NCBI GenBank assembly: GCA_049700435.1
Contig: JBNAVK010000007.1
Coordinates: 1-41,698, forward strand
Source of the DNA: JAVZLH01 sp049700435
Lineage (GTDB): Archaea; Thermoproteota; Bathyarchaeia; Bathyarchaeales; Bathycorpusculaceae
DNA: 41,698 bases
Direction: 5' to 3'
How positions within the stretch are numbered: the first letter of the stretch is position 1; each line of letters opens with the position of its first letter. The notes under the pieces were generated by a model, which was not told the origin of the DNA, did no database searches, and worked only from the letters and a program-made list of their open reading frames with translations. This document shows positions 14,387 through 22,836 of the stretch, one piece after another. A program made the translations under genes and the position numbers.

Positions 14387-15166
14387 ATGGTGCAACAAGC
14401 AGCCGTGACGGTTGAAGGTCTTGTGGTTGCCTATGGCTCTTTTATGGCTGTTGACAACCTATCCTTCACTGTTCAGTCAGGAGAAATTTATGGTTTGCTC
14501 GGTCCCAACGGGGCTGGCAAAACCAGCACAATAAAGGCTTTGGTTGGCGTTCTGCAACCACGCTCTGGTAAGATCGAGATTTTTGGTATGCCGCTTTCGG
14601 ATGAGGTTGCTGTGAAAAGTCAGATTGGCTATGTTCCTGAGGAAGTTGTTTTGTTTGACTCGCTTACTCCGAGGGAGTTTTTCGAGTTTATAGCTTCGGT
14701 GAGGCGTTTAAAGGCGGAGGTTGTTAATCCTAGACTTGAAAAGTTAGCCTATGCGTTAGACATTAAACAGTATTTTGACACTCCAATTGCTGCTTTATCG
14801 AGAGGGAACAAGCAGAAAGTGGCTGTAACCGCAGCTTTGCTTCATGAACCAAAGCTTTTGATTTTAGACGAACCACTAATAGGTTTGGATGCGCGCTCTT
14901 CCAAAATACTAAAAGAACTGGTAACATTCCATGCTAAAAAGGGTGGAGCCGTCATATTTTCAACGCACATAATGGAAGTTGCAGAGAAATTATGCACAAA
15001 GGTTGGGATAATAAACAATGGGCGGCTTGTAGGCGAAGGAACTGTTGAAGAATTGCGCAAAATTGTTGAAAGCGCCGAGGGTTCTTTGGAAGACATTTTC
15101 TTGAAGGTGACCGAGCAAGAGGCAGACATGCGGGAAATAATAAAAGCTTTAGAAGAGGAGCAATAA
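14387..15166 (+). CDS. ABC transporter ATP-binding protein (ABC-2 exporter type)
   Basis: A 259-residue ATPase. Walker A is GPNGAGKT (39-46), the signature is LSRGNKQKVAV (137 onward), Walker B is LLILDEP (157-163) with the D-loop GLD, and the switch histidine lies in STHIMEVAE. The layout matches CcmA/NatA-type ATPases that drive ABC-2 permeases. The next gene, one base after the stop, encodes the matching permease, so the two form an operon and a membrane exporter. The substrate cannot be told from sequence. A strong GGTGGAGGA lies about six bases before the ATG. The 5' gap to divergent tiaS is 134 bases and contains an 8-base palindrome at 14338-14345. Confidence 0.93.
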   Translation: MVQQAAVTVEGLVVAYGSFMAVDNLSFTVQSGEIYGLLGPNGAGKTSTIKALVGVLQPRSGKIEIFGMPLSDEVAVKSQIGYVPEEVVLFDSLTPREFFEFIASVRRLKAEVVNPRLEKLAYALDIKQYFDTPIAALSRGNKQKVAVTAALLHEPKLLILDEPLIGLDARSSKILKELVTFHAKKGGAVIFSTHIMEVAEKLCTKVGIINNGRLVGEGTVEELRKIVESAEGSLEDIFLKVTEQEADMREIIKALEEEQ

Positions 15167-15167
15167 A

Positions 15168-16802
15168 GTGAAGATTAAGGAGTTGTGGCGGCTATCTCAC
15201 ACGGTGTATAAAGAAGTTTCTTTTCAGTCAATTTTCTCTCTCCGCACTGGCGCAATCCTTCCCCAAAAAGAAAGCGACATCGAACACCTTGTCAGAAACG
15301 CCGAAGCGAACACCTTAATTAGCAAAATCCTAACAACAATTTTCATAGCTGCTTTTGGCTTTTCGTTTTTTCTTTCCACAACTATTATAACAGGATCACC
15401 AGAAACCCCTAAAGAGCTAGTAGTAGCCGGCGGCGTCACAGCCTTTCTTGCCATATTGTTGTTTCTGATAGCTTTTATGGGACTTCAAGTTGCAACATCC
15501 TTTGTTTCTTCAAAAATCGCCGAGGTTTTGAGCGCTCTTCCCCTTTCAAAACGTGACGTTTCACAAGTGGTTTTCCTTTCTTTCATAAGAATATTTGACA
15601 TACCGCTAATCGTCGCACTAACAATTTTTCCCGTCATATACGCCATTTCCAATGGTTCGTTTTTGGGCGGGTTAGTTTCTTTCATCAGCGTCGGTATTAC
15701 AGAAATTTTCGCCTTAGCCCTTACCATAAGTCTAGCTGGGTTCTTCTACTCCAGAATTCTCAGTTTAGGCGGAAGATCCATGTGGAAGGCGCTTTTACGA
15801 CTCATCTTCTTGATCATATGGATTCTCCCATCGTTCGGAGCCTATCTTGTAGTTAATTTTGCCGTGCAAATAGCCCAAACATTCGCCTCAATGGCTCAAG
15901 CTTTTTCCTCTTTGCAGTTTATAGCGTTAATTTACCCGTTTTCCTTCGGTTTCCTAGCGTCTTATGCCACCTTTCTTGACAAAATTAACTATTTTGTTCT
16001 AGGCTTATCAATAATCTCTTCTGTTGGATACGTAACCCTTGCAGTCTACTGCCTGAAATTCGTCGCGCGCTACATTAGGCAAATCAGCGTTGGGTTTGGT
16101 GGAGTGATTACGCCTAAGAGGGAGATGGTTAAGGACACGGTTATTCAACCGCAAGCTCCATGGTTTGGAATAATCCGCAAAGATTTGAGGATGGCTTCTA
16201 GGTCGCCTTCTTATGCAAGCTTATTCCTTTTGCCAGCCATACAGACGGCTATTCTCGCGATTTCTTTTTCATTCGGAGAAGTTGGGCTAAGCGCTACTTT
16301 GGGAATGTTGTTTGGAATGTCTCTAGTAACCCTTCTGCTCCCTCCAACGCTACTTTCCATAGAAGGCTTAGCCTCCATCTACACACGGAGCCTCCCACTG
16401 AAAAAGAGAACACTAATCCTCGCTAAAGCGGCATTGACAACAACCATATACGCAATTTCTTTAATTGTTCTTTTCGCTGCAGCAGCATTTTTGAAAAAGA
16501 ATTTTGCTTTTATCCTAACTTTTGGGGCAATCCACACTTTTTCAGTTGCAGCCGCAAGCATGTTGGAGCTTAAAATTTTGATAGATAAATTTTGGAGTGA
16601 GGCTTTCGCTTTAGGTAATGTCTACGCGAGACTGAGCACTTTCATCCTCGTCCTTGTCCCTGGGCTTATTATGGTTTTAATTCCCATAGTGGCTGCTTTG
16701 GTAGCCTATCTCCTAGCCGATTATTTGACGGTTTTAGCTGTTTTATTCGCCGTTGCCATTTCAGAGTTTGCCATTATGGGGCTGGCTGTTTTTCGCAAAT
16801 AG
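15168..16802 (+). CDS. ABC-2 type permease subunit
   Basis: A 544-residue integral membrane protein, the partner of the ATPase just upstream. After about 55 polar residues it has paired hydrophobic helices (around 58-115), a cytoplasmic loop with SALPLSKRDVSQVVFLS, and roughly ten to twelve membrane segments in all. The loop motif PLSKRD recurs in the second half as LPLKKRTLILAK, showing an internal duplication of the ABC-2 fold. The start is GTG, one base after the preceding stop, with AGAGGAG inside the upstream gene, so translation is coupled. No binding protein is encoded nearby, which argues for export or membrane remodelling rather than import. Confidence 0.85.
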   Translation: MKIKELWRLSHTVYKEVSFQSIFSLRTGAILPQKESDIEHLVRNAEANTLISKILTTIFIAAFGFSFFLSTTIITGSPETPKELVVAGGVTAFLAILLFLIAFMGLQVATSFVSSKIAEVLSALPLSKRDVSQVVFLSFIRIFDIPLIVALTIFPVIYAISNGSFLGGLVSFISVGITEIFALALTISLAGFFYSRILSLGGRSMWKALLRLIFLIIWILPSFGAYLVVNFAVQIAQTFASMAQAFSSLQFIALIYPFSFGFLASYATFLDKINYFVLGLSIISSVGYVTLAVYCLKFVARYIRQISVGFGGVITPKREMVKDTVIQPQAPWFGIIRKDLRMASRSPSYASLFLLPAIQTAILAISFSFGEVGLSATLGMLFGMSLVTLLLPPTLLSIEGLASIYTRSLPLKKRTLILAKAALTTTIYAISLIVLFAAAAFLKKNFAFILTFGAIHTFSVAAASMLELKILIDKFWSEAFALGNVYARLSTFILVLVPGLIMVLIPIVAALVAYLLADYLTVLAVLFAVAISEFAIMGLAVFRK

Positions 16803-16837
16803 CCTTGTGAAGGTTAAAAAAGTGGGTAGGATAGATT

Positions 16838-17083
16838 CTATTTGCTGGCTCCTTCTTCAATAACTATCATTGTTAACGTTGACCTAACCTTGTCAAGCCT
16901 TCTTATGCGCCAAGTCACAATTTCTTTAAGCTTATCCATAGTGCTCGCTTTTACTCTGGCAACTATGTCATAAACGCCGTAAACAGCGCAGGCTTCGTCT
17001 ACTCCCTCAACCTTCTTCAGCTCTTTCAGTACATCGTTTTCTGAACCTATCTCTGTGTTAATTAACACGAAGGCTGTAGGCAT
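16838..17083 (-). CDS. Single-domain Lrp/AsnC (RAM) effector-binding protein
   Basis: An 81-residue protein consisting only of the Lrp/AsnC C-terminal ligand-binding fold: AFVLINTEIGSENDVLKELKKVEGV, then the conserved turn VYGVYDIVARVKA and a last strand TMIVIEEG. It has no helix-turn-helix. Stand-alone RAM proteins form ring oligomers, bind amino acids and may modulate full-length Lrp proteins. GAGGAG lies directly upstream of the ATG. The gene is convergent with the ABC operon and divergent from the coiled-coil/zinc-ribbon gene. Confidence 0.85.
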   Translation of the reverse strand: MPTAFVLINTEIGSENDVLKELKKVEGVDEACAVYGVYDIVARVKASTMDKLKEIVTWRIRRLDKVRSTLTMIVIEEGASK

Positions 17084-17108
17084 TTAAATCTCCTCATTTA
17101 ATGTTTAC

Positions 17109-17117
17109 CTTTATAAG
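17109..17117 (-). promoter_or_regulatory. TATA box of the single-domain Lrp/AsnC gene
   Basis: The minus strand reads ACTTATAAAGG, a good archaeal TATA box, about 29 bases before the ATG at 17083. This predicts a very short leader. The GAGGAG at 17089-17094 would then lie at or just before the transcription start, so either the leader begins a few bases earlier or the motif is not used. Confidence 0.45.
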
Positions 17118-17237
17118 TTAAAATGTTTTGCGGCTCTAAAACTAATAGCATGTACTCTATTTAGACTCCACAACTTTTATTTGAACACTGAATCTTACTG
17201 ATTTCTGAAATTGAAATGACGGTTTTGAGGTTAAAAA

Positions 17238-18293
17238 ATGGCACATACTAGTGGTGAAAGACAGTTTCTTTATTCTCAACTCCAATCAATTGAATCTGAA
17301 ATTTCAAGCGCTTCAGCAGCCATAAGCGATGTGGCGAGTAAGATTGCGCGTATAGAAGGGGCTATGGGTTCTCTTCCCAGCAGACTTGCAACTGTTCGTG
17401 GACGCGGGTATGCGGCGATGGGGCATCTGGAGAGAAGCATAGAATTTCTAACCAAAAAATGGACTGATGTATCCCCGCTTCTAAAACAAACTTTCCTAAA
17501 CAACCTTCAGCCATTAACAGCGCAAATTCGCACATTGGAATCTGAAGCTAGAAGGCTGAGGGTTGAAATAGACCACGGCAACATCATATACTGCCAGTCC
17601 ATAGCAAATCGCCTTCGCGTAGATGCATCTTCTCTGAAGGCAAGAGCATTTTCCGAAGCAAGCAAAGTGAGTGCATCCCTAAACGAGTTGACGACAAGTA
17701 TAGACGCAATAGACCGTGACTTGAAAATAGCTGAAAAAACCGTTGAGTTGTTCGCTCAAGCATCCTTCCCATTAAAGCAGGATGAAAGTCTAGTCCTAGC
17801 CATAGAAGGCAAAATTATGACTGGTGAAAAGAACGAGGGAACCTTATACTTCACAAATCAACGTTTCATCTTTGAAGGAAAACGCGAGGTTGTGTTGGAA
17901 AAGAAACTTTTCATCGCTACCAAAAAGAAGCTTGAGCGCACAGTCCTCCTAGAACAGCCCATCGGTGCTTTACAAGAAATATCAAAAGGAAGAGTTGGGT
18001 TAATTGCTTGGGCTGGAATTTACATTCGTTTCAAGCCAGAACGCAACTTAGCAGAAACTCCTTTTGACGTGAAAAATTGGGAAGCAGACGTGATTACAAG
18101 GTTCTTCAGTTACATAATTGGCGGCGAAGCCGACAGAGACATAGCCGCAATCAGGGGCGTAACACTAAAGGAAGCTCCATCCATCCAGATTGTTCGGTGC
18201 CCCAACTGCAATGCTCCCTACACGCGCGAAATTTACAAGGGACAAACTTCTGTGCAATGCGAGTATTGCGGAGCCACAATAAGAGTGCAATAA
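17238..18293 (+). CDS. Coiled-coil / GRAM-like / zinc-ribbon protein, unknown function
   Basis: A 351-residue soluble protein that I do not recognise as a named family. Residues about 5-185 are heptad-rich helices with many Ser, Ala and Glu (likely coiled coils, with a break around 65-90). Residues about 195-255 contain EGTLYFTNQRFIFEGK, the pattern of GRAM/bacterial PH-like domains that bind lipids or proteins. The C-terminus (321-344) is a four-cysteine ribbon, CPNCNAPY and CEYCGATI. A possible role is an adaptor at a membrane or protein complex; this is inference. GAGGT lies about seven bases before the ATG. It precedes the NAD(P)HX repair gene on the same strand by 54 bases. Confidence 0.7.
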   Translation: MAHTSGERQFLYSQLQSIESEISSASAAISDVASKIARIEGAMGSLPSRLATVRGRGYAAMGHLERSIEFLTKKWTDVSPLLKQTFLNNLQPLTAQIRTLESEARRLRVEIDHGNIIYCQSIANRLRVDASSLKARAFSEASKVSASLNELTTSIDAIDRDLKIAEKTVELFAQASFPLKQDESLVLAIEGKIMTGEKNEGTLYFTNQRFIFEGKREVVLEKKLFIATKKKLERTVLLEQPIGALQEISKGRVGLIAWAGIYIRFKPERNLAETPFDVKNWEADVITRFFSYIIGGEADRDIAAIRGVTLKEAPSIQIVRCPNCNAPYTREIYKGQTSVQCEYCGATIRVQ

Positions 18294-18347
18294 AAATAAG
18301 GATACTCTTATCTTTTGTTTGCAACAATAAATTAGTTAGGTTTGGAT

Positions 18348-19898
18348 ATGCTGAACGAAAAACGCGAAGAAGATTTCATTTCAAGCAGAGAAATGCGTGC
18401 CTTAGAAATTAACGCCGAATATTTTGGAGTCTCCCTTCTTCAACTAATGGAGAACGCGGGATACAACGTAGCCGTGGAAATTGCTTCAAGATTCAAGCCG
18501 GAAAAGTCCGTTGCCATTTTCTGCGGGTTAGGCGGAAACGGAGGCGATGGCTTCGTTATTGCGAGACACCTGTCCTCTTTAGGCTTCAAAGTCGCTGTTA
18601 TCTTAGCCGGAAGAGGAAAGGATATTTCCCATAAGGCAGCTTTGGAAAACTGGAATGCACTGCAATCTCTAAAGGAAAACATCATCATCCACGAAGTTTC
18701 AGACAGTTCGCTAATACCGCAAGTAAACGCAGAAATAGTTGTAGACGCCCTCCTCGGAACAGGCACCAAGGGAAGACTTAAGCCTCCAATTTCCCACATG
18801 GTTGAGAAAATTAATTCCTTAGAGGCTTTCAGAGTGGCTGTTGACGTGCCAACTGGTATAGATTCAGACACCGGAGAAGTTTTGGGAAACGCCGTTAAAG
18901 CTCACTTGACGATAACATTTCACAAGCCAAAGAAGGGGCTCTTAAACGCTAAAGAATACGCTGGCGAACTCATCGTGAAAAGCATAGGCTTGCCTAAAGA
19001 GCTTGAAAACTATGCTGGACCAGGCGATGTTCTGCTCGTCACTAAGTCTCGTCCTCGAGAATCCCGTAAAGGAGACTTTGGACGCTTACTAGTTATAGGC
19101 GGAAGTGAAACCTTCTCTGGAGCTCCGGCCATGGTGGCGCTGGCAGCCCTCCGTACAGGCGTAGACTTGGCTTACGTTGCTGCACCTGAAAAAACCGCAC
19201 AAGCCATTTCAGCCATGTCGCCAGACCTCATCACCATAAAGCTTTGGGGCGAACACTTGAATCCGGGCGACATACCGCCATTAAAGGCTTATGTAGAAAA
19301 GGCAAGCGCTGTTGTCCTAGGTCCTGGATTGGGCTTGCACACCGAGACGAAGGAGGCTGTTAAAGCCATAATTGAGATCGTTGAAGGCGCTGGTAAACCG
19401 TTGCTTTTGGACGCAGACGGCCTAAAGGCTTTTGCAGAATTTGAAAGGAAAGTGAATATGCCAACAGTTTTAACTCCCCACGCAGGAGAATACGCTATAC
19501 TGGCTGGAAAGGGGCTTCCAGAAGATTTGAAAGAAAAAGTTTTAGAGGTGCAGAAAAAAGCTGCAGAACTGGGCGTCACGGTGTTGCTGAAGGGGCCGGT
19601 TGACATAGTTTCTAATGGAAAACGTTTCAAACTGAACTTTACTGGAAATCCGGGCATGACTGTTGGAGGAACTGGAGACGTGTTGTCGGGGGTTGTTGGA
19701 GCTTTTCTTGCTCAAAGAGTAGACCCGTTTGAGGCTGCTGTTGCAGGAGCCTTTGTTAATGGTGCTGCTGGAGACTTTGTTTTTGAAGAGAAGGGCTATC
19801 ACATGGTTGCAACAGATCTTCTTGGCTGGATTCCTCGGGTTCTAGATGACCCAATGAGTCACTTGAAGGTGCGAAAACCTATTGGAAAAACCAGTTAA
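18348..19898 (+). CDS. nnr: Bifunctional NAD(P)HX epimerase / ADP-dependent NAD(P)HX dehydratase
   Basis: A 516-residue metabolite-repair enzyme that restores hydrated NADH and NADPH. The N-terminal epimerase domain (about 1-215, YjeF_N) contains MENAGYNVAVEIA, GLGGNGGDGFVIARHL and DALLGTG, then DVPTGIDSDTG. The C-terminal kinase-fold dehydratase domain (about 225-500) contains VIGGSETFSGAPAMVALAAL, LGPGLG, LDADGLKAF, LTPHAGEYA and the ATP/ADP-site motif GGTGDVLSGVVGAFLAQ. The arrangement and length match the usual fused enzyme. ATG 18348 is preferred; an in-frame TTG lies six bases earlier. The last 17 bases overlap the next gene, so translation is probably coupled to tsr3. Confidence 0.93.
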   Translation: MLNEKREEDFISSREMRALEINAEYFGVSLLQLMENAGYNVAVEIASRFKPEKSVAIFCGLGGNGGDGFVIARHLSSLGFKVAVILAGRGKDISHKAALENWNALQSLKENIIIHEVSDSSLIPQVNAEIVVDALLGTGTKGRLKPPISHMVEKINSLEAFRVAVDVPTGIDSDTGEVLGNAVKAHLTITFHKPKKGLLNAKEYAGELIVKSIGLPKELENYAGPGDVLLVTKSRPRESRKGDFGRLLVIGGSETFSGAPAMVALAALRTGVDLAYVAAPEKTAQAISAMSPDLITIKLWGEHLNPGDIPPLKAYVEKASAVVLGPGLGLHTETKEAVKAIIEIVEGAGKPLLLDADGLKAFAEFERKVNMPTVLTPHAGEYAILAGKGLPEDLKEKVLEVQKKAAELGVTVLLKGPVDIVSNGKRFKLNFTGNPGMTVGGTGDVLSGVVGAFLAQRVDPFEAAVAGAFVNGAAGDFVFEEKGYHMVATDLLGWIPRVLDDPMSHLKVRKPIGKTS

Positions 19899-20394
19899 GA
19901 TAGTTGTTTATCATGCTGGACAATGCGACCCCAAAAAATGTACAGCTCTAAAGCTTAAGCGCCACGGCTTGGTTAAGCTTGTTCACAAAATCAAGCTTCT
20001 GCCGAGAAGGGCTGTTGTGCTTAATCCTCTTTCCAAAATAGCTTTTTCACCAGCAGACAGAGAGCGCATAGAAAAATTTGGGTTAGCTGCATTAGACTTC
20101 AGCTGGGAACATGTTGAAAGGGCATTGCTTAAAAGTGTTCGGGGGACGTCAAGATGCTTGCCCTACCTAATAGTTGGAAACCCAGTCAACTTTGGACAGC
20201 CAACAAAGCTCAGCACTGCCGAAGCCCTAGCAGCAGCCCTCTACATTGCGGGGTTTAAAGAAGAAGCTTACAGGCTTCTTTCAATTTTTAAGTGGGGGCA
20301 CACGTTCATGGAACTTAACAAAGAAAGACTTGAAAGCTACGCAAAGGCAAAAGACAGCAAAGCCGTAATAGAATTGCAAAAACAGTTCATGTAA
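19882..20394 (+). CDS. tsr3: Tsr3-type 16S rRNA aminocarboxypropyltransferase
   Basis: A 170-residue SPOUT-fold protein of the Tsr3/DUF367 family, which transfers the aminocarboxypropyl group of SAM to a hypermodified uridine in helix 31 of small-subunit rRNA. The N-terminus has the family signature CDPKKCTALKLKRHG. Later come LNPLSKIAFSPAD, the SAM-site region RCLPYLIVGNPVNFG and the conserved LSTAEALAAALYIAGF, followed by WGHTFMELN. The length equals that of archaeal members. The start is TTG at 19882 inside the preceding gene; no other in-frame start keeps the CDPKKC motif. It belongs with the ribosome- and tRNA-related genes scattered through the window. Confidence 0.9.
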   Translation: MEKPVKIVVYHAGQCDPKKCTALKLKRHGLVKLVHKIKLLPRRAVVLNPLSKIAFSPADRERIEKFGLAALDFSWEHVERALLKSVRGTSRCLPYLIVGNPVNFGQPTKLSTAEALAAALYIAGFKEEAYRLLSIFKWGHTFMELNKERLESYAKAKDSKAVIELQKQFM

Positions 20395-20526
20395 CTTCTT
20401 TTGCTATCTCCTCACAAGACGTTAATAACCCAGATTTTATGGTTTTTCAAAGCACAATCTTCCAATTAAGATTTAAAGGGAATGAGATATAACTTTGTTG
20501 CTTGTATCTGCGAGGTTGCGTGAAAA

Positions 20527-21675
20527 ATGAGTGAGAGAGAGCTTCTCATGATTCCTGGTCCGACGAATGTGGATCCCTCAGTGTTGCGAGCCTTGAGCAA
20601 GCCACCACTATCTCATACAAGCCAAGAATTTGCTGAAATCTTTAAAGAAACTTTGACCAACTTGAAAGAAGTTTTCATGACCAAGGGAGAAGTTTTTGTA
20701 GTTGCCGGATCTGGAACTCTGGCTTTAGAAATGGCTGTCGCTAACATAATAGAGCCTGGAGACAAAATTCTAAACGCGGTTTCCGGATTTTTCGGACAGT
20801 ATTTCGTTGAAATAGCAAAGGGTCATGGAGCAAAACCGCGGGTTTTAGAAGTTCCATGGGGTAAAGCCGTAAAACCGGAGCAGGTAAAAGATGCTTTGGA
20901 AGAAGGCGATTACAAGGCTGTTACAGTCACTCATGTGGAGACTTCAACTGGCGTTATGAACCCCATAAAGGAAATAGGCGAAGTTGTGAAAAAACATGAT
21001 GCCTTCTACATAGTTGACACAGTTTGTTCGCTTGGCGGAATAGAAGTCCGAGTTGACGAGTGGAATATAGACATCTGCGCTTCCGGATCGCAAAAATGCT
21101 TGGGTGTTCCACCGGGCTTGGCGTTACTCTCCGTGAGTCCGAGGGTTCTAGACTTTTTGGAGAAAAGAAAAAGTTCAGTAGGATTTTGGTATGGAGACCT
21201 TAAAAACTGGTTGCCAGTTATGAGAGACCCAACAAAATACTTTGCAACTCCGCCGGTGAACCTGATTTACGCCCTTAACGAAGCTTTGAGGCAGCTGCTT
21301 AAGGAAGGATTAAATAAGCGATTTAGAAGACATAATGTCCTCGCCGAAGCCTTCAGGGCAGCCATGTACGCATTAAACCTCAAACTCGTGGCGGATCAGG
21401 AATGCGCTGCTGACACGGTAACAGCCGTTTACTATCCTGAAAACATTGAAGATAACAAATTTAGGAGTGAACTGAAAAATCGCGGAATAATTGTTGCCTC
21501 AACGCTTGGTCCAATAAAAGGAAAGGGCTTCAGAGTAGGCCACATGGGAAATGTAAACCAGAATGACATAATGTCAACGATATCCGCTGTGGAGGCAACA
21601 TTGAGGCATCTTGGATACAAGTTTAACTATGGGGCAGGGTTAAGGGCAGCAGAGGATAAAATTCTTCTCCTGTGA
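20527..21675 (+). CDS. Class V aminotransferase (alanine/serine-glyoxylate or serine-pyruvate type)
   Basis: A 382-residue PLP enzyme of fold type I. It begins with MIPGPTNVDPSVLRAL, the family start motif, then GSGTLALEMAVANII (phosphate-binding), THVETSTGVMNP, the PLP aspartate in YIVDTVCSLGG, and the Schiff-base lysine in SGSQKCLGVPPGLA. The C-terminal small domain ends with a conserved FRVGHMGN segment. It probably transfers an amino group from serine or alanine to glyoxylate or pyruvate; exact substrates cannot be fixed. Its TGA overlaps the GTG start of the YbaK-like gene, so it leads a three-gene coupled unit with a tRNA deacylase and an amino-acid exporter. TTTAAAG about 55 bases upstream may be the promoter. 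Confidence 0.9.
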   Translation: MSERELLMIPGPTNVDPSVLRALSKPPLSHTSQEFAEIFKETLTNLKEVFMTKGEVFVVAGSGTLALEMAVANIIEPGDKILNAVSGFFGQYFVEIAKGHGAKPRVLEVPWGKAVKPEQVKDALEEGDYKAVTVTHVETSTGVMNPIKEIGEVVKKHDAFYIVDTVCSLGGIEVRVDEWNIDICASGSQKCLGVPPGLALLSVSPRVLDFLEKRKSSVGFWYGDLKNWLPVMRDPTKYFATPPVNLIYALNEALRQLLKEGLNKRFRRHNVLAEAFRAAMYALNLKLVADQECAADTVTAVYYPENIEDNKFRSELKNRGIIVASTLGPIKGKGFRVGHMGNVNQNDIMSTISAVEATLRHLGYKFNYGAGLRAAEDKILLL

Positions 21676-22166
21676 AAAGCCAAACGGTGCTGGAACTGGG
21701 CATGCTTTCTGAGGAGCTAAAGGGCTACCTTAAAAATATGAAAATTGATGTGAAATTTTTCGAGTTTGAAGAGCACACGATGACCGTTGATGCTGCTGTT
21801 AAGCGGCTTGGCGTGAGCCGTGAAAAAATAGTGAAGAGCATAATCTTTGTCGATAATGCTGGTTTGCCGCTTCTCGCTATTGTCACGGGCAACAAGAGAG
21901 TAAGCGAAGAAAAGCTTGCTGGCGCTGCCGGAGTTAGACGTGTTAGAAGGGCTAATCCCGTTGAGGTTAAGAATTTCACTGGTTATGATGTTGGCGCTGT
22001 TCCACCTGTCGGTCACAAAACACGTATAAGAACTTTTATTGACGAAAGAGTTATGACGTACGAAAAGGTTATCGGAGGCGGCGGGCAAATTAACATGCTC
22101 CTTGAGATTAGCCCAACTGAAATAAGAAGGCTGACGAATGGCGAGGTTAAGGATATAAGTGAATGA
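21672..22166 (+). CDS. YbaK/ProX-type aminoacyl-tRNA deacylase
   Basis: A 164-residue trans-editing domain protein that hydrolyses wrongly charged tRNA. Family features are EEHTMTVDAAVKRLGV, KIVKSIIFVDNAG with the catalytic-type lysine, LLAIVTGNKRV, VGAVPPVGH (the G-x-x-P-P-x-G-H motif) and VIGGGGQINMLLEISP. Family members act on Cys-tRNA-Pro, Ala-tRNA-Pro or similar; the specificity here is unknown. GTG 21672 overlaps the stop of the aminotransferase by four bases, and its own TGA overlaps the next ATG. The N-terminus has about 20 residues before the domain, so an internal start is possible. Confidence 0.88.
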   Translation: MKSQTVLELGMLSEELKGYLKNMKIDVKFFEFEEHTMTVDAAVKRLGVSREKIVKSIIFVDNAGLPLLAIVTGNKRVSEEKLAGAAGVRRVRRANPVEVKNFTGYDVGAVPPVGHKTRIRTFIDERVMTYEKVIGGGGQINMLLEISPTEIRRLTNGEVKDISE

Positions 22167-22789
22167 ATATGGAAGCAACAGTGGATTTTTACACGTTCAT
22201 TTTCTCAGCGATTTTGTTGTCTTTATCTGGAGTAATGTCTCCGGGTCCATTATTTGCTGTGACAATTGCAAAGTCATTAAAAGATAAGATGGCCGGAGTT
22301 CTAATATCCATTGGGCACGGAGTTGTGGAGTTTCCTTTGATGTTCTTGATCTATTTTGGTTTAAGCCAGCTTCTCGCTTCGAACCTTGTCCAGAAAATTA
22401 TAGGCTTTTTCGGGGGTCTAATTTTGATATTTATGGGGGTTCAAATGCTCAGATCTCGGGAAGAAAACGATAACGGGGGTTCTTATTTAAAGTATGGCTC
22501 GTTGATTGCGGGGGTTCTTGCAACTGGAAGCAACCCTTATTTCTTGGTGTGGTGGGCGACTGTTGGCGCTGACTTGGTGATGAAGGCGGCTGTTTTTGGC
22601 TTGCTAGGGTTTTCAGTTTTTGCTGTGGTGCATTGGTTGTGCGACTTTTTCTGGAACACGTTTGTTTCTGTAACAGTCTTTAAATCTCAACGCTTCTGGA
22701 ACAGGAAAGTGCAAACCATAATATTGGGCTTCTGCATTGCCATTTTCATCGTATTCGGTGCATGGTTTGTTATTTCAGCGGCACTTTAG
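22163..22789 (+). CDS. LysE/RhtB family amino-acid exporter
   Basis: A 208-residue membrane protein with six hydrophobic segments. The family motif at the end of helix 1 is LSGVMSPGPLFAVTIAKSL, followed by ISIGHGVVEFPLMFLIYFG; helix 3 contains GGLILIFMGVQML, and NPYFLVWWATVG lies in the second half. LysE-type proteins export amino acids or their analogues. The ATG overlaps the stop of the deacylase gene by four bases; a second ATG six bases on is possible. Coupled to an aminotransferase and a tRNA-editing enzyme, it may remove an amino acid that is toxic through mischarging; this is inference. Confidence 0.88.
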   Translation: MNMEATVDFYTFIFSAILLSLSGVMSPGPLFAVTIAKSLKDKMAGVLISIGHGVVEFPLMFLIYFGLSQLLASNLVQKIIGFFGGLILIFMGVQMLRSREENDNGGSYLKYGSLIAGVLATGSNPYFLVWWATVGADLVMKAAVFGLLGFSVFAVVHWLCDFFWNTFVSVTVFKSQRFWNRKVQTIILGFCIAIFIVFGAWFVISAAL

Positions 22790-22836
22790 GAAAATTTAAA
22801 CGTGGAAAACCAAATTTTAAACTAAAGGAGAGAGGA

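Noticed and set aside
22762..22836. Upstream start for the macro-domain gene overlapping the LysE gene.
   Set aside because: A strong AAAGGAG/GAGAGG lies inside the extension just before ATG 22837, where the domain begins.
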